Of a stretch of 64,000 nucleotides of DNA, positions 27,828 through 36,614 are shown piece after piece. The notes below the pieces were generated by a model, which saw only the letters and a list, made by a program, of their open reading frames with translations, ran no database searches and was not told the DNA's origin. A program made the position numbers and the translations under genes. Origin of the DNA: Picrophilus oshimae DSM 9789 (GTDB lineage: Archaea > Thermoplasmatota > Thermoplasmata > Thermoplasmatales > Thermoplasmataceae); assembly GCF_900176435.1 (NCBI RefSeq), contig NZ_FWYE01000002.1:124001-188000 (forward strand). The letters run 5' to 3'. Every line of letters begins with the position of its first letter. Position 1 is the first letter of the stretch.

Positions 27828-29462
27828 TCACCATTTTACTTCCGCTATTACGTTATCAAGGAATTCCATTAATGTTGAATATATGTTTCCATTGAATGTA
27901 CTGGTTGAATTGACATTTGAATTGTCTGAAACTGCATTTGATGTTATGACTGAGGCAGATGTATTGTTTACCCATGGAGGCAGGTATCCACCGAATGGAT
28001 CGCTTAATGTGCCCATGAAGCCATAGCCAAGACTGTTTGCCTTTAACCAGTCGCTCTTTTCCTTTGCAAGTGTTGATTTTAGATCTGATACAAATGCAGC
28101 CCTTGCCGATGAGTCATTTACATTTGGATGTGCATATATTGTTGCAAGGAATGCACTGTCAAGATCTGCGTATGGCCCTGCAAAGAAGCCACCATCTGAT
28201 AGCTGGTACAGGAAGCTATGCGCATTGCTTGAGTGGTTTAATAATGATTCATAGTTGTACCACTGGCCTGGTGTGTTGTAATAATCATTTGTTATGTTTT
28301 TATAGAATGTAACTGCCTTCCATTTTGTGAAAACCAGCTGTCCGGAGTATGATGAGAAGTATTCTGCGAATGTTAATCCCTCGTTCTGTGATGGGCCTGC
28401 AGGAACAACAACTGAATCATCCACCAATACATAATACCTCGATGTTCCAGGGAATGGCATTGACATTAATTTTATGTCATGGCTCATTATGTACGATGTA
28501 TTATTGTAAGGTGCCGCATTTGGATATGTTGTTGTGTTATCAAAATCGTATGCATAGTTACAGTACCAGTTTCCGTTTGCCTGGAATACAGCCTGGCCAT
28601 CTATTACCTTTGGTATTGCCTGTGTCCAGGTCTGTGAGCTCTCTCCTGAGTAGCCATATGATGTGAACTGCTGGAATATCTTGCTTGCCTCGTTTACATA
28701 GTTAAGTATCGTTGGGTTGCTTAGGTTAAGCACACCGTACATTGCCTCATCGTATAATGTGCCATTGCCTGTTACAGACAGGAATATATCCTCCCAGAGA
28801 TTGAACTCGTCCCAGCCACCGTCATCTCCTGGAACGGCCCATGCGGAAACTCCCTTGGAGTGAAGAACCTCGCTGTCATGTATTAATGTTGTTAAATTGT
28901 TTGGTAATGGCAATCCATATTTTATTAGAACCTGTGGGTTAAAGTACAGCATTGCGCCCCTGTGGACATCAACAGGCAATGAGAACATTGTTCCGTTATA
29001 TGTTCCTGCCATTAAAACCTGTGTAACAGCATTGGAAAATAGCCCCATCTTCTGTGCTATCGGCGTCATGTTTACAAAGTCCTTTGCACCGTTTGGTGCA
29101 TCCTCAATATATGATATCAGCTGCGGTCCAAAATGGGCCTGGAATGCGTCAGGTGGATGCCCTGCCTTTATATCAGCGAGAATTGCATAAATTGCCTCGG
29201 TACCGCCGGCACCAGGCTTTAACTCGCTTTTAACGGCGTACTGTGGATACGCATGATGGAAGGCTGCGTATTCCTTATCAACGGCTATCTTTCCCTCAGT
29301 TGCCCACCATGTATAAAAGTATATTGTTTTAACCTTCTTTGGCGGATGATAGACGAAACCAAAGTAAACACCGAGACCGATGACGACTATAACAACAACA
29401 ATAACCACGGGAATTACCCATGGCTTTCGTTGTTTGCCTTTATATTCCTCTGGTGCTTTCAT
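27828..29462 (-). CDS. membrane-anchored sugar-binding protein of the ABC importer
   Basis: About 544 residues. A basic N-terminus (MKAPEEYKGKQRKPW) is followed by one strong hydrophobic helix (VIPVVIVVVIVVIGLGVYF), which probably anchors the protein to the outer face of the membrane. The rest is a family 1 solute-binding fold with FYTWWATEGKIAVDKEY, PPDAFQAHFG, LPVDVHRGAMLYFNP and NGNWYCNYAYDF. It is rich in tyrosine, serine, threonine and asparagine, as expected for extracellular proteins of acidophiles. The frame extends to 29483, but ATG 29462 is placed correctly after a TATA-like tract near 29484-29495. The substrate is probably a sugar; which one is not visible. Confidence 0.88.
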   Translation of the reverse strand: MKAPEEYKGKQRKPWVIPVVIVVVIVVIGLGVYFGFVYHPPKKVKTIYFYTWWATEGKIAVDKEYAAFHHAYPQYAVKSELKPGAGGTEAIYAILADIKAGHPPDAFQAHFGPQLISYIEDAPNGAKDFVNMTPIAQKMGLFSNAVTQVLMAGTYNGTMFSLPVDVHRGAMLYFNPQVLIKYGLPLPNNLTTLIHDSEVLHSKGVSAWAVPGDDGGWDEFNLWEDIFLSVTGNGTLYDEAMYGVLNLSNPTILNYVNEASKIFQQFTSYGYSGESSQTWTQAIPKVIDGQAVFQANGNWYCNYAYDFDNTTTYPNAAPYNNTSYIMSHDIKLMSMPFPGTSRYYVLVDDSVVVPAGPSQNEGLTFAEYFSSYSGQLVFTKWKAVTFYKNITNDYYNTPGQWYNYESLLNHSSNAHSFLYQLSDGGFFAGPYADLDSAFLATIYAHPNVNDSSARAAFVSDLKSTLAKEKSDWLKANSLGYGFMGTLSDPFGGYLPPWVNNTSASVITSNAVSDNSNVNSTSTFNGNIYSTLMEFLDNVIAEVKW

Positions 29463-29682
29463 TAGGTTTTCCAATGAAAACAAAATATTAAAATCTTTTT
29501 ATTGAGTTATATCAGGTTATAAAGTATTATAATATTGAAATTTAACAGGTATCTTTATTTATACTTTTTATAATTGATTTAAATAGTTTTTATTAAATTA
29601 CATCATTTATAGAAATATATATAACTCTGCAGTTAAAATATGAATCAGTGATTGTATAATAAATATTTATATACTTGATATA

Positions 29683-29715
29683 GATATCTATTATAGATAT
29701 CAATAACAGATATCT
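29683..29715. promoter_or_regulatory. palindromic operator at the padR promoter
   Basis: A 19-bp perfect palindrome GATATCTA-TTA-TAGATATC (29683-29701) is followed by a further AGATATCT (29708-29715). The three GATATC cores are spaced exactly 13 bases apart. A TATA-like AAATATTTATATA (about 29661-29673) lies just upstream, so the element covers the expected transcription start, and a GGAGGT site (29716-29721) follows before the ATG at 29728. This layout suggests autorepression by the PadR protein. A near-identical 19-mer lies at 32963-32981. Confidence 0.7.
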
Positions 29716-29727
29716 GGAGGTATGTAA

Positions 29728-30162
29728 ATGTTTGGGCCAAGGGCAAGGCATTATTTTCATAATGCCATGAGAATGCGTGGTTTTGGATTAAAATATGCGA
29801 TACTTAGCATCGCCAGTGATAAGGAGGTAACAGGTGCTGATATAGCAAATATAATCGGTGAGAGAACAAACGGTCACTGGGTTCCATCACCTGGCATTAT
29901 ATATCCAACCTTAAAAACGCTTTATGAGGATGGATATCTAAACATGCGTGAGGAAAATGGCAAGAAGTATTATAGGACCAGTGAGAAGGGCAGATCATTG
30001 ATAAATGAGATGACATCATTTCCAGGCATAGATAACAACATGGGTTCGGTGATCTCATCAATGGAGAACTATGCACAGTTCCTCCTTGATAGAAAGGATG
30101 AGCTTGGAGAGGATGATAGAAGAAGAATAAAAGAGCTTATAAAACAGCTTGAGCTTCTCTAA
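29728..30162 (+). CDS. PadR-family transcriptional regulator
   Basis: 144 residues. Winged-helix domain from about residue 18 (LKYAILSIASDKEVTGADIANIIGERT in part), with the family block PSPGIIYPTLKTLYEDGYL and the wing NGKKYYRTSEKG, then a helical dimerisation tail. A strong GGAGGT ribosome binding site lies 6 bases upstream, so this transcript has a short leader, unlike many first genes here. It overlaps by 4 bases the end of a second PadR gene on the other strand. The palindrome at its promoter points to autoregulation. Confidence 0.88.
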   Translation: MFGPRARHYFHNAMRMRGFGLKYAILSIASDKEVTGADIANIIGERTNGHWVPSPGIIYPTLKTLYEDGYLNMREENGKKYYRTSEKGRSLINEMTSFPGIDNNMGSVISSMENYAQFLLDRKDELGEDDRRRIKELIKQLELL

Positions 30163-30485
30163 TTAATATTTTTTATTTCTTCTATTAAATAATTTATAAC
30201 AGTGGAAACCTTTTCCAGTGGCTTTTCATGATCCTTTAGAAATTTAATACCGGAATCTGTTATTTCATATTCCTTTACGTGCCTGCCATTCGATGATATC
30301 TTTCCTTTAATAAATCCGCGTCTTTCAAGGTTATGCAAAAGCATGTATATTGCCCCATGTGGCATATCGATGTTTATCTTGCTGCATATCAGTTTCTCTA
30401 TAGCATAACCATGCATGCTATTTTTATATAGTTCGGTCAATATCAATAAATTTATTGTGCCCTTAAGAATTAGCTCTTTTTTCAT
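30159..30485 (-). CDS. second PadR-family transcriptional regulator
   Basis: 108 residues. The winged helix shows LILTELYKNSMHGYAIEKL, HGAIYMLLHNLERRGFIKG and the wing GRHVKEYEITDSG. It has a short C-terminal dimer helix, so it belongs to the short PadR subgroup. On the minus strand its TATA-like TTTTATATATA is flanked by two direct copies of ATTCATG, the second of which includes the start codon. It lies 33 bases downstream of the large membrane protein gene in the same direction. Confidence 0.85.
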   Translation of the reverse strand: MKKELILKGTINLLILTELYKNSMHGYAIEKLICSKINIDMPHGAIYMLLHNLERRGFIKGKISSNGRHVKEYEITDSGIKFLKDHEKPLEKVSTVINYLIEEIKNIN

Positions 30486-30518
30486 GAATCATATATATAA
30501 AACATGAATAAAGTATTT

Positions 30519-32669
30519 TCATTCAACGATATTGAAATTATTATATGTTGATATATAAACACCTTTGACCGTGCCGCCGGTTATCATTTCGAGGTATGCA
30601 TTATTTATTTTGAAATTATCTTTATATGCAATTTTAATTATTTTTGTAAGATTTACACACATGTTTTTCTGAAGTATAATTATTGTATTTTTAAGCCTGT
30701 AGAATTTGCTTTCGTTTGAATAGCCTATGTATATGTTATACCTATCGTTATCAAAGGTTATTTCAAGGCCATAAAATGAGCTTATTCTTGAACCATTATC
30801 TGTTACATTTGTAAAACCGTTCGTTTTTATCTTTAAATTCATTATAATGTTATGATTCATTATATATTCAGAGCTCATCTCTGTTAAAACCTGCCCTGCC
30901 GCCCAGTAATTGTTCCTTGTGTTTATTGCCTTTATGGTTAAACTGCCGTTATTATAAATGTAATGTGCTGTGCCGCCAATACTGTTTGTAGATAAAGTCC
31001 AGCCTGCAGGCATGCATTTATACATGTAAAAATCCTTAAACTCCGGATTTGTTATGCCATATGGATCCATTGCATACAAACCATTTGAATGGTATGTTGA
31101 TAATTCGTTATTATAATATGCATCCATTATAAATGAGGTGTTTTCAGGCAGTATTGAATCCCTATTTTCCGGATATATTGTAACATTGTTTAAGCCATGA
31201 ATTAGATATTTATTCGTGTACCATAGAAGCCCGTTGCCGTTTATCATACCGTTGTCCGGTATTATTCTAAAAAACATCCTTGTTGGTTCACTGCCTGAAT
31301 AAAAAACCGTGACGTTCATTGATGTTATTCCATTTAATGAGATGCTCTGTGGATCAGAAACTGAAATGATCTTAACATCAGGATTGTAAGTATCATAATT
31401 GTATATTACAAGACCCGCTATTACAATTATAAGAACAAGGAAGGCTGCTGTTATCTTTCTTGTTGTGCTCTTTGCCTTTGTATCATTTTTATTTTTAAAT
31501 TCTTTTATCTCAGGTATCGCAAGAAGCATTAAAAATGGCCAGTACATCATATAATTGAGTAAATCCCTGTAATAGAACAAAAAGATTATAACAGGGAATG
31601 CAAAGAATGCATATTTAAGTCTGTCAAAGTCTTTTATGTACATGTATATTAAAAACAATGCAACAAGCCCAGGCACAGCATAGAAAAATGATGATTTTAG
31701 AAACGGCATGTAGGTAAATGATAGCACTGAGATACCAAACCCTATTGGAAGTATTGGCTGCATACCTATGCCAATGACAGATATAAACCACTGGTATGGG
31801 GACATGATAATGAATGGTATATTTGTAATAATAAAGGAAAGCACGGCGCCTGAAAGGAATTTCCTTACGTTTATACCTGATTTATAAAGATAATAAATAT
31901 AAAAGGGCAGTACAATAATGGCCGTCTGCCTGTATGATACTGAAAGCCCATATAATGCACCAGATAAATAGTTTTTATCCTTGAAAATAAATGATAATGC
32001 TATAAGATCTATCCATATTATCCCTGAAACGCCGCCTATACTGTAAAAAAACCAGTTTAAATTTATTGTTATGCCAAGTGCAACGTAAGGATGTATCGAT
32101 GTATTATCGCTTCTTCTGTACTGATAATATAATATAACAAATGCAAGCACGTTAAAAAATGATATTATGTATCTGCCCTGTATGCCTATAAGCTCCGGCA
32201 TCATTAGTATAACCGAGAATCCAGGATAGGAAAGGAAATTCACATAGCCTCCTGTCTGTGTTGGGGTTATCATTGTATATGGCAAATGATAATAGCTAAA
32301 TACTGGTGCCATGTTTGATCTTATATATGGATCAATTCCCATTGAGAATAGCCTTGCAGCATAGCTCTCTATTGCCAGGGAATCTGTTCCGTAGACCGGA
32401 TATATAGAGGAAAGGCCTATAAAAAACACGGTGATAATTGAAATTATTATTATAAAGAATCCAATCTCTGAATTATTAAATACAAGCATGAATGATGCGA
32501 ATGCAAGCAATATTAAAATCCATACAAGAACCATGCCGAATACTGATGCATAGCCATAGTTCGACCAGAAGTAATTCGCCAGTGCTATGGCGTATATGCC
32601 TGCGAATATAAACGAAATCTTTCTTATAATGGATTTTAAATCCTGGGCTTCCACTTTACCGGTTATCAT
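30519..32669 (-). CDS. large membrane glycosyltransferase-like protein (GT-C type)
   Basis: 716 residues. About 12 transmembrane helices fill residues 20-430. After the second or third helix comes an extracellular loop with VYGTDSLAIESYAARLFSMG followed by DPY, the D...YA..L..G.DPY pattern of GT-C polyprenyl-phosphate-sugar-dependent glycosyltransferases. From about residue 430 to the end there is a soluble, beta-rich outer domain with many Asn-x-Ser/Thr sites. A role in adding sugars to surface proteins or lipids is inferred. The acidophile cell surface is expected to be heavily glycosylated. The exact family was not identified. Confidence 0.65.
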   Translation of the reverse strand: MITGKVEAQDLKSIIRKISFIFAGIYAIALANYFWSNYGYASVFGMVLVWILILLAFASFMLVFNNSEIGFFIIIISIITVFFIGLSSIYPVYGTDSLAIESYAARLFSMGIDPYIRSNMAPVFSYYHLPYTMITPTQTGGYVNFLSYPGFSVILMMPELIGIQGRYIISFFNVLAFVILYYQYRRSDNTSIHPYVALGITINLNWFFYSIGGVSGIIWIDLIALSFIFKDKNYLSGALYGLSVSYRQTAIIVLPFYIYYLYKSGINVRKFLSGAVLSFIITNIPFIIMSPYQWFISVIGIGMQPILPIGFGISVLSFTYMPFLKSSFFYAVPGLVALFLIYMYIKDFDRLKYAFFAFPVIIFLFYYRDLLNYMMYWPFLMLLAIPEIKEFKNKNDTKAKSTTRKITAAFLVLIIVIAGLVIYNYDTYNPDVKIISVSDPQSISLNGITSMNVTVFYSGSEPTRMFFRIIPDNGMINGNGLLWYTNKYLIHGLNNVTIYPENRDSILPENTSFIMDAYYNNELSTYHSNGLYAMDPYGITNPEFKDFYMYKCMPAGWTLSTNSIGGTAHYIYNNGSLTIKAINTRNNYWAAGQVLTEMSSEYIMNHNIIMNLKIKTNGFTNVTDNGSRISSFYGLEITFDNDRYNIYIGYSNESKFYRLKNTIIILQKNMCVNLTKIIKIAYKDNFKINNAYLEMITGGTVKGVYISTYNNFNIVE

Positions 32670-32746
32670 AATTCTAATATTTTAAATTAACCTTGGCATT
32701 CACTGAATTAAAGCAAATATTTTATGCATCATGATAATTATGTATC

Positions 32747-33067
32747 ATGGATATAGACCCGGAGTCATTTAAACAGTACATTGCCTTTAAATATGATAAT
32801 GGAAAATCATCATTTTACTTTCTTAAAACGTTCTATGATATCTATATAAATGATGATATATTATATTCGGTAAACGTTTTGGAGTTTAGGGACGATCATA
32901 TAAATATTTATAGAACAAAAAAGGCCGTGTATTCAATACCATCAAAAAGCATTTACAGGTTTGATATCTATTACAGATATCATGAGATATCATTAAAGCT
33001 CTTAAGGCTTTCATTTTATATTATAGTTATATCCTCACTTTACAGGATCTTTATGTACCTTTATTAA
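32747..33067 (+). CDS. small protein with C-terminal membrane segment, unknown function
   Basis: 106 residues. The first 75 look like a compact beta-rich domain (FYFLKTFYDIYINDDILYSV, INIYRTKKAVYSIPSKSIYRF), rather like a PH-type or similar barrel. The last 25 residues form one hydrophobic helix (LSFYIIVISSLYRIFMYLY). A TATA-like AAATATTTTA (32715-32724) implies a leaderless transcript, and the inverted repeat ATGATA-N6-TATCAT (32731-32748) covers the start. Near its 3' end it carries an 18/19 copy of the PadR palindrome. No homologue recognised. Confidence 0.62.
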   Translation: MDIDPESFKQYIAFKYDNGKSSFYFLKTFYDIYINDDILYSVNVLEFRDDHINIYRTKKAVYSIPSKSIYRFDIYYRYHEISLKLLRLSFYIIVISSLYRIFMYLY

Positions 33068-33081
33068 AAATAAAAATTTAT

Positions 33082-33369
33082 TTATCCATACCTTAATGCA
33101 ATACCCTTGCCATACCTTGGATACTTCCATTCTATATTATTAAATGGACATGCAACCCTGCAGGCACCGCATTCAAGGCAGTTTTCATAGCCAACAACGA
33201 TCTTTTTATCTATCCATGTGTAAACATTTGCAGGGCAAACATTTATGCATGGCTGTGGCGTCCCGTATTCCTTTTCGCATTCAAGGCATGAATTCTCGTC
33301 TTTTATTGAAAGATGTGGAAGATCGTCCTTTTTATACCTTAATGTGTATAATTTTTCCTCTGTCTTCAT
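33082..33369 (-). CDS. fixX: ferredoxin-like protein FixX
   Basis: 95 residues. One complete cluster motif CLECGACRVACPF near residue 66, plus CLECEKEYGTPQPCINVCP near residue 28, where the spacing is that of FixX proteins. It passes electrons between the Etf and the FixC flavoprotein or quinone. It starts after GGTGAT at the end of fixC and ends an etfBA, fixC, fixX operon. Confidence 0.9.
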   Translation of the reverse strand: MKTEEKLYTLRYKKDDLPHLSIKDENSCLECEKEYGTPQPCINVCPANVYTWIDKKIVVGYENCLECGACRVACPFNNIEWKYPRYGKGIALRYG

Positions 33370-33373
33370 AAAA

Positions 33374-34564
33374 TCACCTCATTCTTATCATAAAATCAAG
33401 AACATCCTTCATTGAGGTCCCTGATATAAGGTCGCCCCTTATTCCAAGGAGGTTTCCGGATGCCCAGTCATTTAAAACCTTTGACATCATTGTAAGATAC
33501 TTTGATGGCGCATCCTCATGGAAGAATCTTGATTCAAGGCCACGTTCCTTTGCAATCTTTGAAATCTCCTTATCTTTTATTAATGAATACCTGTATTCAA
33601 ATTCTGGCATATTAGAAAATGCAGCCTCTCCTGCCAGTAGACCTGATTCTATTGCAGGACTTATTCCATCAAAGGTCAGCGGGTCAACAAGTCCAAGTGC
33701 ATCTCCGCAGAGGTAAACGTTTGATTTTGATGCAAGCATGTCAGGAAAACCCGCCTCTGGTATGATCTTTGCAGAGTACTCGCGCAGTGAAAAGCCCTTA
33801 AAAAGATCATCGAAACCTGTGTACTTCATAAACATATCCATGAGCTCCTCTGGCTTTATCTTCTTCTCTATTAAACCGCTTATTGGGGCACCAACGCCTA
33901 CGGAAACGCTGTCCCTGTATGTGTATAAAAATCCTGCGGTGAGCACAGGATCGGCACGTATTATCCTCCATGAGAGACCGGCATCGTCAGATGATAGATT
34001 AAACATTGAATTTATCTGCTCTTTTTTTATCGAGTAAACGTATTTAACTGTCTGAACAGCCTGATCTGGTTTAAGCTCCCTTTTTATTCCGGATGATATT
34101 GCCAATAATGAGTTTACACCCTCTGCAAGAACTATTGATCTCGTTGAAACCTCTCCGCGATCTGTTACAACACCTGTTGCCCTTCCATCCTTCCATTTTA
34201 TGTCTGTCACCGTTGTTTTTGGTATTACAATGGCGCCGGCCTTCTCCGAAACTGATGAGAGCCATTTATCAAATTTTAATCTGCCAGTTGTCGCAAGATT
34301 TTCTGGATAAAATTCCAGACTAACAGGCCTCTCGCTGCTGTATAATGATACCTTCATTCTCTCAACGTTTCTTTCCACAGGTAATCCATCACCGAAGACA
34401 GATGTTACAAAGTCCTTTCTTATCATTGCACCTGAGACATTCTTTGATCCTGGTTCCGGACCGCGTTCAAGAACCAGCGTTTTTTTACCAAGGCTTGCAA
34501 GCTTCAGTGCAGCAGCCGATCCGGCCGGACCGGCACCAACCACAACAGCATCATAATCAAGCAT
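33374..34564 (-). CDS. fixC: ETF:quinone oxidoreductase-like flavoprotein FixC
   Basis: 396 residues. N-terminal FAD-binding motif VVVGAGPAGSAAALKLA, the second FAD block VYLCGDALGLVDPLTFDGISPAIESG near residue 270 in part, and GGE-free geranylgeranyl-reductase-like middle. In the Fix system it accepts electrons from Etf and delivers them to quinone. GTG 34573 and ATG 34564 are both possible; ATG 34564 follows GGTGA and is preferred. It overlaps etfBA by 8 bases. Confidence 0.9.
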   Translation of the reverse strand: MLDYDAVVVGAGPAGSAAALKLASLGKKTLVLERGPEPGSKNVSGAMIRKDFVTSVFGDGLPVERNVERMKVSLYSSERPVSLEFYPENLATTGRLKFDKWLSSVSEKAGAIVIPKTTVTDIKWKDGRATGVVTDRGEVSTRSIVLAEGVNSLLAISSGIKRELKPDQAVQTVKYVYSIKKEQINSMFNLSSDDAGLSWRIIRADPVLTAGFLYTYRDSVSVGVGAPISGLIEKKIKPEELMDMFMKYTGFDDLFKGFSLREYSAKIIPEAGFPDMLASKSNVYLCGDALGLVDPLTFDGISPAIESGLLAGEAAFSNMPEFEYRYSLIKDKEISKIAKERGLESRFFHEDAPSKYLTMMSKVLNDWASGNLLGIRGDLISGTSMKDVLDFMIRMR

Positions 34565-36380
34565 TCTGTTCACCCAACCTTTTTATTAATTCTGGAACTA
34601 CGGTAAATAAATCACCAACTATACCATAATCACAGTTTTCAAATATTGGCGCTGATGGATCATTGTTTATTGCAATGATCTTCTTTGAACCCTGAATACC
34701 AACAAGGTGCTGTATTGCACCTGATATTCCTATGGCAATGTAAACGTTTGGATGTATCGTTGTTCCAGTCTGGCCAACCTGCCTGTCCTTTGGATACCAT
34801 CCCATGTCCGCAAGAGGCTTGCTGACCCCGACAACAGCACCAAGCCTGTTTGCAAGATCCTCAACGATGCCTATATTATCCCTGTTCACAATGCCACGAC
34901 CAACGCCTATAACAATGTCAGCATCATTGAGTATGTTTCTTTTTTCAAGCTTCTTGTATTCTAGAAGCTTTATCCTTGTTTTTAAATCCTTTATATCCTC
35001 TTTTATTACATCGCCCTTTTTATCCATGGGCGGCATTGCGGAAAAAACACCTGATCTCGTCGTAACCATTATCGGCCTGTTATTTGGGCATATTATAGTC
35101 GATGTTTCCTTACCGCCGAAATCCGGTCTTGTTGATAGCAGCTGGCCCTTTTCATCAACATCAAAGATTATGCAGTCAGCTATCAGTCCGGTATTAACCT
35201 GAATGGCCGTTGTTGATGCAAGCTCCCTGGCATTTGATGTCCCTGGATAAAATATTGCCTCAGGGCTGTACTTCTTTATCATCAATGATAATGCCTCTGT
35301 ATAGGCATCGTTATCATAGTTTTTATACCCTTCTGTTACACCTGCATAAACCCTGTCGGCACCATATTTAAACGCCGTGTCTATAATATTATCTATTTCA
35401 TCCCCAATGACAACGGCGGCAAGTTTGGTGTTCATTAGGTCAGCAACCCTTCTTGCGGCACCAAGTATCTCAAGGGATGTTGAATTCACATTACCATCGT
35501 AATGATCCATGTATACCCAGATATCGTGATCAACCTTTGTTACAGGTTCAGGTTTTTCATATACCCCGGATGAGGTCTTCATTCCTGTCATTGACTCCTT
35601 TATCTTTGATATTAACCAGTCCACAGAACCTTTAAGATCATCATTTGCATTTTTTATCTCGGCATTCCTCATCTTTGGCGGTGGCCTCACCCTTATGACC
35701 TTTGTTGGTGATGCTGCCAGACCTATCATTGATGGATCTGCATTTATATCATCCTTTGAGAACCTTTTAACATTAAATGTCTTTGCCCTGAGCATGCCCT
35801 CAAGGTCTGGTTCTCTGGGTGTGTTTGAATCCTCTGTAACGGTTATGACCAGGGGCATTGGCATCTCTATGGTTTCAATTTCAAACTCTGTTTCCTTTTC
35901 AAGCCTTATTTTTTTATTCTTCTCATCAACATCAAGAATTTTTTTCGTGTATGCGCATACTGGAATGCCAAGCCATTTGCCCGTCTGCGGCCCAACCTGC
36001 TGTGTCTCACCATCAACGGCACGCCTGCCAAATATAATAATATCAGCACCACCAAGCTTTTCTATTGCCCTTGATACAGTATATGATGTTGCCCATGTGT
36101 CAGAACCTGCCATTGCCCTGTCAGTAATTAAATAGGCATCATCTGCACCCATGGCTATTGCCTCTCTTAATGAAATATCACCCTGCGGAGGGCCCATTGA
36201 TATTACGGTCACGATGCCGCCATATTTCTCACGGAGCTGAAGGGCAGCCTCTATGGCATGCAGATCAGGCGGGTTCATTACAGCTGGAACACCTTCCCTT
36301 ACAAGATTATTTGTAACAGGATCTATCCTGAGATCGTCCGCGTCAGGAACCTGTTTTATTGATACAATTATTTTAAGCAT
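34557..36380 (-). CDS. etfBA: electron transfer flavoprotein, fused beta and alpha subunits
   Basis: 607 residues. Residues 1-250 are EtfB: IIVSIKQVPDADDLRID, GADDAYLITD, FGRRAVDGETQQVGPQTGKWLG in parts. Residues about 290-607 are EtfA, with the FAD-binding region VGVSKPLADMGWYPKDRQVGQTG and VYIAIGISGAIQHLVG in parts near the C-terminus. The fusion is known in several thermoacidophilic archaea. With FixC and FixX it forms the fixABCX set, here fixBA joined. The role is electron transfer from acyl-CoA dehydrogenases to quinone, or possibly the bifurcating Fix reaction; sequence alone does not separate these. A TATA-like TTTTTAAATTAC about 25 bases upstream sets the start. Confidence 0.93.
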   Translation of the reverse strand: MLKIIVSIKQVPDADDLRIDPVTNNLVREGVPAVMNPPDLHAIEAALQLREKYGGIVTVISMGPPQGDISLREAIAMGADDAYLITDRAMAGSDTWATSYTVSRAIEKLGGADIIIFGRRAVDGETQQVGPQTGKWLGIPVCAYTKKILDVDEKNKKIRLEKETEFEIETIEMPMPLVITVTEDSNTPREPDLEGMLRAKTFNVKRFSKDDINADPSMIGLAASPTKVIRVRPPPKMRNAEIKNANDDLKGSVDWLISKIKESMTGMKTSSGVYEKPEPVTKVDHDIWVYMDHYDGNVNSTSLEILGAARRVADLMNTKLAAVVIGDEIDNIIDTAFKYGADRVYAGVTEGYKNYDNDAYTEALSLMIKKYSPEAIFYPGTSNARELASTTAIQVNTGLIADCIIFDVDEKGQLLSTRPDFGGKETSTIICPNNRPIMVTTRSGVFSAMPPMDKKGDVIKEDIKDLKTRIKLLEYKKLEKRNILNDADIVIGVGRGIVNRDNIGIVEDLANRLGAVVGVSKPLADMGWYPKDRQVGQTGTTIHPNVYIAIGISGAIQHLVGIQGSKKIIAINNDPSAPIFENCDYGIVGDLFTVVPELIKRLGEQNA

Positions 36381-36434
36381 ATTGCTTTATACTTATGTAA
36401 TTTAAAAAACTTGTTATAAAGAGAATTAACATTT

Positions 36435-36452
36435 TTACATTAAATGATGTAA
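36435..36452. promoter_or_regulatory. inverted repeat upstream of the etfBA TATA-like box
   Basis: TTACAT-TAAATG-ATGTAA, perfect 6-base arms, lies about 25-40 bases upstream of the etfBA TATA-like tract. The position suits an activator or a repressor site. The arms are short, so chance is possible. Confidence 0.35.
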
Positions 36453-36519
36453 TTGTTATTTTAATAAATCCAAAACTGCCAGTTTAATCTAAAAATTTTA
36501 ATAACAGGTTTATTTTATA

Positions 36520-36540
36520 TAATCCATAATTTATGGATTA
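36520..36540. promoter_or_regulatory. 21-bp perfect palindrome in the etfBA / polyprenol kinase gap
   Basis: Arms TAATCCATAA (36520-36529) and TTATGGATTA (36531-36540) are perfect reverse complements around a single T. A one-base loop cannot form an RNA hairpin of full length, so this is more likely a protein-binding site than a terminator. It lies about 50 bases upstream of the TATA-like tract of the plus-strand gene and about 110 from that of etfBA. Confidence 0.55.
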
Positions 36541-36614
36541 CAAAAAAATAAAAATAAGATGATTTAATATCTATCTACAGCGAAAGTTAAATTATAATAA
36601 TATTATTTCCAATC

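Larger units (their letters stand above)
36381..36614. other. divergent intergenic region between etfBA and the polyprenol kinase-like gene
   Basis: 234 bases with no gene seen. It contains the etf promoter (minus-strand TATA-like tract about 36402-36412), a TATA-like AAATTATAATA about 25 bases before 36615 for the plus-strand gene, and two perfect inverted repeats listed separately. Confidence 0.5.

Noticed and set aside
36555-36600. A possible C/D-box RNA upstream of the polyprenol kinase-like gene
   Set aside because: A GATGATTT resembles a C box, but no matching D box CTGA lies at the expected distance.
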